Shown here piece by piece: positions 60,421 through 64,000 of a stretch of DNA of 64,000 bases; positions within the stretch are counted from its first letter, which is position 1, and the number at the start of each line of letters is the position of its first letter. The translations under genes were made by a program, and so were the position numbers. The notes below the pieces were generated by a model. That model was not told where the DNA came from. It made no database searches and saw only the letters and a program-made list of their open reading frames with translations. Source of the stretch: Agromyces allii (GTDB lineage: Bacteria > Actinomycetota > Actinomycetes > Actinomycetales > Microbacteriaceae); NCBI RefSeq assembly GCF_009749385.1, contig NZ_WBIN01000008.1, positions 124,001-188,000 of the forward strand. Reading direction: 5' to 3'.

Positions 60421-60540
60421 CTAGGTTCCAAGTGTACCCGAGCCCCCCTCCCCTGCCGCAAGTCCGAATTGCATTCGGGTTTCGCGGATGTCGTCGGCGG
60501 GCGCCTCGCGAACGCACGCCCAGCGGTACGCCGGGAAGAC

Positions 60541-60581
60541 GTGAGCGGATGCCGCGACGCGCCGTCGCGGCATCCGCTCAC
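60541..60581. terminator. Perfect 19-bp terminator hairpin after the steroid-dehydrogenase-like gene
   Basis: Arms 60541-60559 (GTGAGCGGATGCCGCGACG) and 60563-60581 are perfect complements around CGC. It stands 19 bases past the stop codon of the minus-strand flavoprotein gene. It contains the GGATGCCGC / GCGGCATCC motif within the stem. The remainder of the gap 60296-60599 holds the leader elements of the exporter. Confidence 0.8.
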
Positions 60582-60599
60582 CGGATCTGCGTGCTCGAC

Positions 60600-62351
60600 C
60601 TAGACGGCCGGCACCTCGACCGACTCGGCCTCGCCGGCCGGAGCCGAGGTCTCGACCGGAGCCGAGGCGACGGACGCCGGGAGCCCGGTCGCCTGCCCCG
60701 CTGCGTGCCCGGCCGCATGCACCGCCGCGAGATAGCCGAACACCGCGGCCGGCCCGATGGTCGAGCCGGGCCCGGGGTAGGTGCGCCCCATGACCGAGGC
60801 CGTGGTGTTGCCCGCGGCGTAGAGGCCCTCGATGACCTCGCCCTCGGCATCGAGCACGCGCGCGTGCTCGTCGGTGAGCAGGCCGCCCTTGGTGCCGAGG
60901 TCGCCGGGCACGAGCTGCACCGCGGTGAACGGCCCCTTCTCGAGCGCGGCGAGATTGGGGTTCGGCTTCACGCGCGGGTCGCTGTAGTACCGGTCGTAGG
61001 CGGTGTTCCCTCGGCCGAAGTCGAGGTCGACGCCGCCGCGGGCCAGTCCGTTGAACCGCGCGATCGTCGCGGCGAAGGTGGACGCATCGACGCCCATCCT
61101 GCGGCCGAGCTCCTCGAGGGTGTCGGCCTTGACCGCCACGCCCTCGCGGAAGAGCAGCTTGCCGTCGCCGAGCAGCGCAGCGAACATGTAGCGCTGGCGG
61201 TGCCGCTTCTCGACGACGAGCCACGACGGGTTCGCGGGCGAGACGGCGTTGCGCTCGAGCAGGTGGTGGCCGAAGTCGATGTAGCTCTCGGACTCGTTGA
61301 GGTAGCGCGCACCCGACTGGTCGACGACGAGGCTGAACGGGTCGGAGCGCTCGTTGAGCACGAACATGGCCTGCTTGCCCGGAACCGGCACGGAGGCGCC
61401 CCACCAGGCGTCGTCCATGAGCGCGACATCGGCGCCCGCCTCGACGCCGGCCTCGATCGCGGTGCCGAGGTCGCCCTCGGCGGCCGACGTGTAGCCGGGG
61501 ATGCCGTGGTACTTCTGCCGCCAGGCCGTGTTCGCGGCGAAGCCGCCCGCGCCGAGGATCACGCCGTGCCGCGCACGGATGCGCAACGCTCCGCCGGGGG
61601 CCGCCACGACGGCGCCGATCACGCGCCCCTCGTCGTCCTTCAGGAGCTCGGTGAGCGGCGAGCTGAGCAGGATCTCGGTGCCCTGCTGCTTCGCGATGTG
61701 GCCGAGCTGGAGCATGAGTCCGCCGCCGAACCCGTAGAGGTTCTTGCCCGTGACGAGCCCGCCGAGCGTGCGGAACACGAACCGCGCGCCGCGCACGAAC
61801 CCCGAGAACGACGACCACGCGCGCATGAGCAGCCACACGTCGTCGGTCTGCATGGGGGCGGGAATGGAGTCGCCCGTGCGCGAGGTCTTGCGCCAGTCGC
61901 CGAGCTTCTTCGCGTCGAACGGCTTCGACTCGATGCCGCGACCGATCTTGCCGCCCGGGCGGTCGGGGTAGTAGTCGGGGTAGTCCTTCGCGACGGCCCA
62001 GCGCACGCCCAGCGCCTCGAGCCGGTTCACGAGCTCGGGGATCGTGTCGACGAACGCCTCGCGCCTGGCCTGCGAGCTCGCGGGCCCGATCGCGTCGACG
62101 GGCCCGATCGCGGACTCGAGGTAGGTCAGCGCCTCGGCGCGCGAGTCGGCGATGCCCCTGCGCTTCATGACGGGGTTGTTCGGCATCCACAGCCCGCCCC
62201 CGCTGCGCATGGTGGTGCCGCCCCAGCGGTCGGTGCTCTCGACGATGAGCGTGGACAGCCCGCGATCGGCCGCGGTGATCGCGGCGGTCATGCCGGCGGC
62301 ACCGGTGCCGGCGACGAGGACGTCGACTTCGCGGTCCCAAGATGCGGTCAT
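60600..62351 (-). CDS. FAD-dependent 3-ketosteroid Delta1-dehydrogenase-like protein
   Basis: A 583-residue flavoprotein. VDVLVAGTGAAGMTAAITAADRG is the FAD-binding loop, followed by STDRWGGTTMRSGGGLWMPNNP, and the C-terminal block GGLLTDEHARVLDAEG...GLYAAGNTTASVMGRTYPGPGSTIGPAAVFGYLAA is very close to that of KstD proteins, which introduce the 1,2 double bond into 3-ketosteroids. The last 35 residues are an Ala/Pro/Ser tail. GGAGGAAG fixes the start at 62351. It is divergent from a TetR gene across a palindromic operator. Fumarate-reductase-like flavoproteins with other ketone substrates are an alternative. Confidence 0.85.
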   Translation of the reverse strand: MTASWDREVDVLVAGTGAAGMTAAITAADRGLSTLIVESTDRWGGTTMRSGGGLWMPNNPVMKRRGIADSRAEALTYLESAIGPVDAIGPASSQARREAFVDTIPELVNRLEALGVRWAVAKDYPDYYPDRPGGKIGRGIESKPFDAKKLGDWRKTSRTGDSIPAPMQTDDVWLLMRAWSSFSGFVRGARFVFRTLGGLVTGKNLYGFGGGLMLQLGHIAKQQGTEILLSSPLTELLKDDEGRVIGAVVAAPGGALRIRARHGVILGAGGFAANTAWRQKYHGIPGYTSAAEGDLGTAIEAGVEAGADVALMDDAWWGASVPVPGKQAMFVLNERSDPFSLVVDQSGARYLNESESYIDFGHHLLERNAVSPANPSWLVVEKRHRQRYMFAALLGDGKLLFREGVAVKADTLEELGRRMGVDASTFAATIARFNGLARGGVDLDFGRGNTAYDRYYSDPRVKPNPNLAALEKGPFTAVQLVPGDLGTKGGLLTDEHARVLDAEGEVIEGLYAAGNTTASVMGRTYPGPGSTIGPAAVFGYLAAVHAAGHAAGQATGLPASVASAPVETSAPAGEAESVEVPAV

Positions 62352-62365
62352 TGCTTCCTCCTCCA

Positions 62366-62385
62366 ACCGGACATCCTTGTCCGGT
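62366..62385. promoter_or_regulatory. Operator between the steroid-dehydrogenase-like and tetR genes
   Basis: ACCGGACA (62366-62373) TCCT TGTCCGGT (62378-62385) has perfect 8-bp arms. It occupies the 55-bp divergent gap and overlaps the expected promoters of both genes. TACGCT at 62394-62399 is a plausible -10 box for tetR, ending seven bases before its GTG, so the tetR transcript may be leaderless. Confidence 0.78.
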
Positions 62386-62406
62386 AACGGTTGTACGCTA
62401 ACACCC

Positions 62407-63015
62407 GTGCCCGAATCCCGGAAGAGCCCAGAACCGAGTGCGCACGGCGACGCCGCCTCGCCGGCGAAGGCCAACCGCGGCCCGGTCGCCGGCCCCGAGA
62501 ACCGCCGCGCGATCATCGCCGCCGCCCGCGAGATCTTCGCCGAATCCGGCCTGCAGGCGCCGTTCAGCGCCGTCGCCAAGAAGGCGGGCGTCGGCCAGGG
62601 CAGCCTCTACCGCCACTTCCCCGACAAGGCGGCGCTCGCGGTCGCGGTCTTCGACGAGAACCTCGACGCCCTCGAGGCATCCGTCGCCGACCCGGCGATG
62701 ACGCTCGACGACCTCATCGACGCGATCATCGACCTCGCCGCCGTCTCGACAGCGCTCATCGACCTCATCTGGCAGCACCAGTACGAGGACCGCGTCGTGC
62801 ACCTCAGCGCCCGCCTCGCCGTGATCGTCGGCACCGTCGTCGCACGCGAACGCGCCGCCGGCCGACTGGGCGACCACGTCGACGACAGCGACGTGCTGCT
62901 CTCGATCACCATGCTCACCGACCTGCTCGCCCGAGCGGATGCCGCGGACCGGCGCCCGATGGCCGAGCAGGCGTGGGCGATCTTCCGCAGGTCGTTCGCA
63001 CCGCTGCCGGGCTGA
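62407..63015 (+). CDS. TetR-family regulator of the steroid-dehydrogenase-like gene
   Basis: A 202-residue repressor. The helix-turn-helix runs ENRRAIIAAAREIFAESGLQAPFSAVAKKAGVGQGSLYRHFPDKAALAVAVF (residues about 30-82), a textbook TetR headpiece. The C-terminal helical part has no recognisable motif. GTG 62407 is chosen as start because it directly follows the promoter and gives normal length; the open frame back to 62152 runs through the operator and the divergent gene. It probably represses the flavoprotein gene until a steroid-like inducer binds. Its stop lies 15 bases from the convergent ROK gene. Confidence 0.87.
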   Translation: MPESRKSPEPSAHGDAASPAKANRGPVAGPENRRAIIAAAREIFAESGLQAPFSAVAKKAGVGQGSLYRHFPDKAALAVAVFDENLDALEASVADPAMTLDDLIDAIIDLAAVSTALIDLIWQHQYEDRVVHLSARLAVIVGTVVARERAAGRLGDHVDDSDVLLSITMLTDLLARADAADRRPMAEQAWAIFRRSFAPLPG

Positions 63016-63030
63016 GCGCCGAGGCTCGCG

Positions 63031-64000
63031 TCAGTCGACGTGCGCCGCGTCGGCCGACGCCACGAGCGGGTCGGCGAGGAGCGCGGCGAAGGCGAGTTCG
63101 GCCGCTCCGATGAGCAGGCGGTTCTCGCCGAGTTCGGCGACCCGGATGTCGAGTCCCTCGGAGGCCACGGGCAGCGCCTGCGCGGCGACGGCCGCATCGA
63201 GCGCCGCCGGATCCCACGAGGCGAGCGTGGCGAGGAACCCGCCGAGCACGATGAGCGACGGGTTCAGCACGTTGATGGCGTTGCCGAGCGCCGTCGCGAG
63301 GATGCGCTGCTGCCTCGCGAGCTCGTCGGCGACGCGGGGATCGTCGGATGCCGCGAGCAGTCCGGCGAGGGTCGGCTCATCGGCACTCGCGCGGCCGACC
63401 GCATCGAGCAGTCGCGCGCGGCTGACCTCGTCTTCGAGCACGCCCTCCGGCGCGCGCCGGTCGCCGTCGCGCGAGATGCCCGGACGGTTCTGGCCGAACT
63501 CCCCCGCGTACCCGTGCGCGCCGCCGACGAGCCGGCCCTCCACGACGAGCCCGCCGCCGATGCCGCTCGCGCCGCCGTTGAGGTACACGAGGTCGTCGAC
63601 GCCGCGCCCGGCGCCGAAGAGGTGCTCGGCCCTGGCGCCGAGCGTCGCGTCGTTCGCGACCTGGGTCGGCAGCCCGGTGGCGGCCTCGACGAGCGCCCGC
63701 ACCGGGGCATCCGTCCATTCGAGGTGGGGCGCCCAGCGCACGAGGCCGTCGGACTGGCGCACCTGGCCCGGCACCGCGAGCCCGGCGCCGATGAGCCGGA
63801 CGTCGGCGAGCTCGGCCAGGCGCCAGCGGGCGATGACCCTGGCGACGAGGTCGGCGGTCTCCTCGGGGGTCACGAGGTGGTCGACGTCGATGCGCTCGCG
63901 CACGACGATGCGGGCGTTGAGGCCGACGGCCGCGACGGTCACGGCGTCGACCTCGGGGTTGACGGCGATGGCCTGCACGCCGGGGTGCACCGCGACGACG
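63031..64000 (-). CDS. ROK-family protein lacking the zinc motif (5' end outside window)
   Basis: At least 323 residues of a ROK (repressor, ORF, kinase) protein; the N-terminus, which would decide between a kinase and a helix-turn-helix repressor, lies beyond 64000. VRLIGAGLAVPGQVR, VANDATLGARAEHLFG (catalytic-type Asp) and VYLNGGASGIGGGLVVEGRLVGGAHGYAGEFG are ROK signatures. After GEFG most family members have His and a CxCGxxGC zinc site; here the segment reads QNRPGISRDGDRRAPEGVLED with no cysteine at all. That favours a sugar-responsive repressor with modified ligand binding over an active glucokinase. Confidence 0.85.
   Translation of the reverse strand, partial: VVAVHPGVQAIAVNPEVDAVTVAAVGLNARIVVRERIDVDHLVTPEETADLVARVIARWRLAELADVRLIGAGLAVPGQVRQSDGLVRWAPHLEWTDAPVRALVEAATGLPTQVANDATLGARAEHLFGAGRGVDDLVYLNGGASGIGGGLVVEGRLVGGAHGYAGEFGQNRPGISRDGDRRAPEGVLEDEVSRARLLDAVGRASADEPTLAGLLAASDDPRVADELARQQRILATALGNAINVLNPSLIVLGGFLATLASWDPAALDAAVAAQALPVASEGLDIRVAELGENRLLIGAAELAFAALLADPLVASADAAHVD

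Overview
The window is about 64 kb of very GC-rich (roughly 70%) actinobacterial chromosome. Codon choice (GAC, GCC/GCG and TCG almost everywhere), GTG and apparently leaderless starts, an actinobacterial MoeZ-type ThiF-rhodanese protein, a stand-alone LigD-type polymerase and DUF853/PaiB/TraR housekeeping genes fit the Microbacteriaceae (an Agromyces- or Microbacterium-like organism). This placement is inferred from the sequence style alone.

Layout. (1) 1-7982: a catabolic island with an Opp/Dpp-type peptide or oligosaccharide importer, KDPG-type aldolase, 2-keto-3-deoxygluconate (KDG) kinase, a D-serine-dehydratase-like PLP enzyme, an N-acyl-D-amino-acid deacylase, an IclR regulator and RidA. 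Together the enzymes could convert N-acetyl-D-glucosaminate via D-glucosaminate and KDG to pyruvate and glyceraldehyde-3-phosphate. (2) 8055-16085: a cell-surface glycan island with a membrane-anchored GH6 protein, an OmpR-type response regulator, a processive GT2 synthase (DxD, ED, QxxKW), a lipoprotein, a seven-helix protein with a degenerate GGDEF domain, a histidine kinase and an SGNH-hydrolase lipoprotein. (3) 16157-29196: housekeeping genes: asd, lysC, recR, dnaX, a TraR/DksA protein, an ArsR-controlled MFS exporter, ackA and pta. (4) 29397-32739: a tight operon of flavin monooxygenase, BASS-family transporter and epimerase. (5) 32772-33340: the small SRP RNA, tRNA-Ser(GGA), a duplicated tRNA 3' end and several palindromic repeats.

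(6) 33435-44628: mixed genes (GNAT, HerA-like ATPase, START-like protein, AraC, LigD polymerase, PaiB, TetR) with molybdenum-cofactor genes moaA, moeZ and moaD. (7) 44667-57765: plant-polysaccharide utilisation: two GH3 genes in one operon (one cytoplasmic, one membrane-anchored with inverted domain order), an alditol oxidase, a GH51 arabinofuranosidase, a sugar ABC importer without its ATPase and a LacI repressor with visible operators. (8) 57839-64000: PAP2 phosphatase, Bcr/CflA-type exporter, a 3-ketosteroid-dehydrogenase-like flavoprotein with divergent TetR, and a 5'-truncated ROK protein.

Regulation is unusually readable. Palindromes or tandem repeats lie at IclR-, OmpR-, ArsR-, TetR- and LacI-linked promoters, and several genes have a TANNNT box 6-7 nt before the start codon, as expected for leaderless transcripts. 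Intergenic DNA carries dispersed short repeats: a 75-bp element with 11-bp inverted ends (two copies), a GGTCTCGA...CTCCTCGACC element (three copies, one inside a reading frame) and the 16-bp palindrome GGATGCCGCGGCATCC (four perfect copies and many half-sites).
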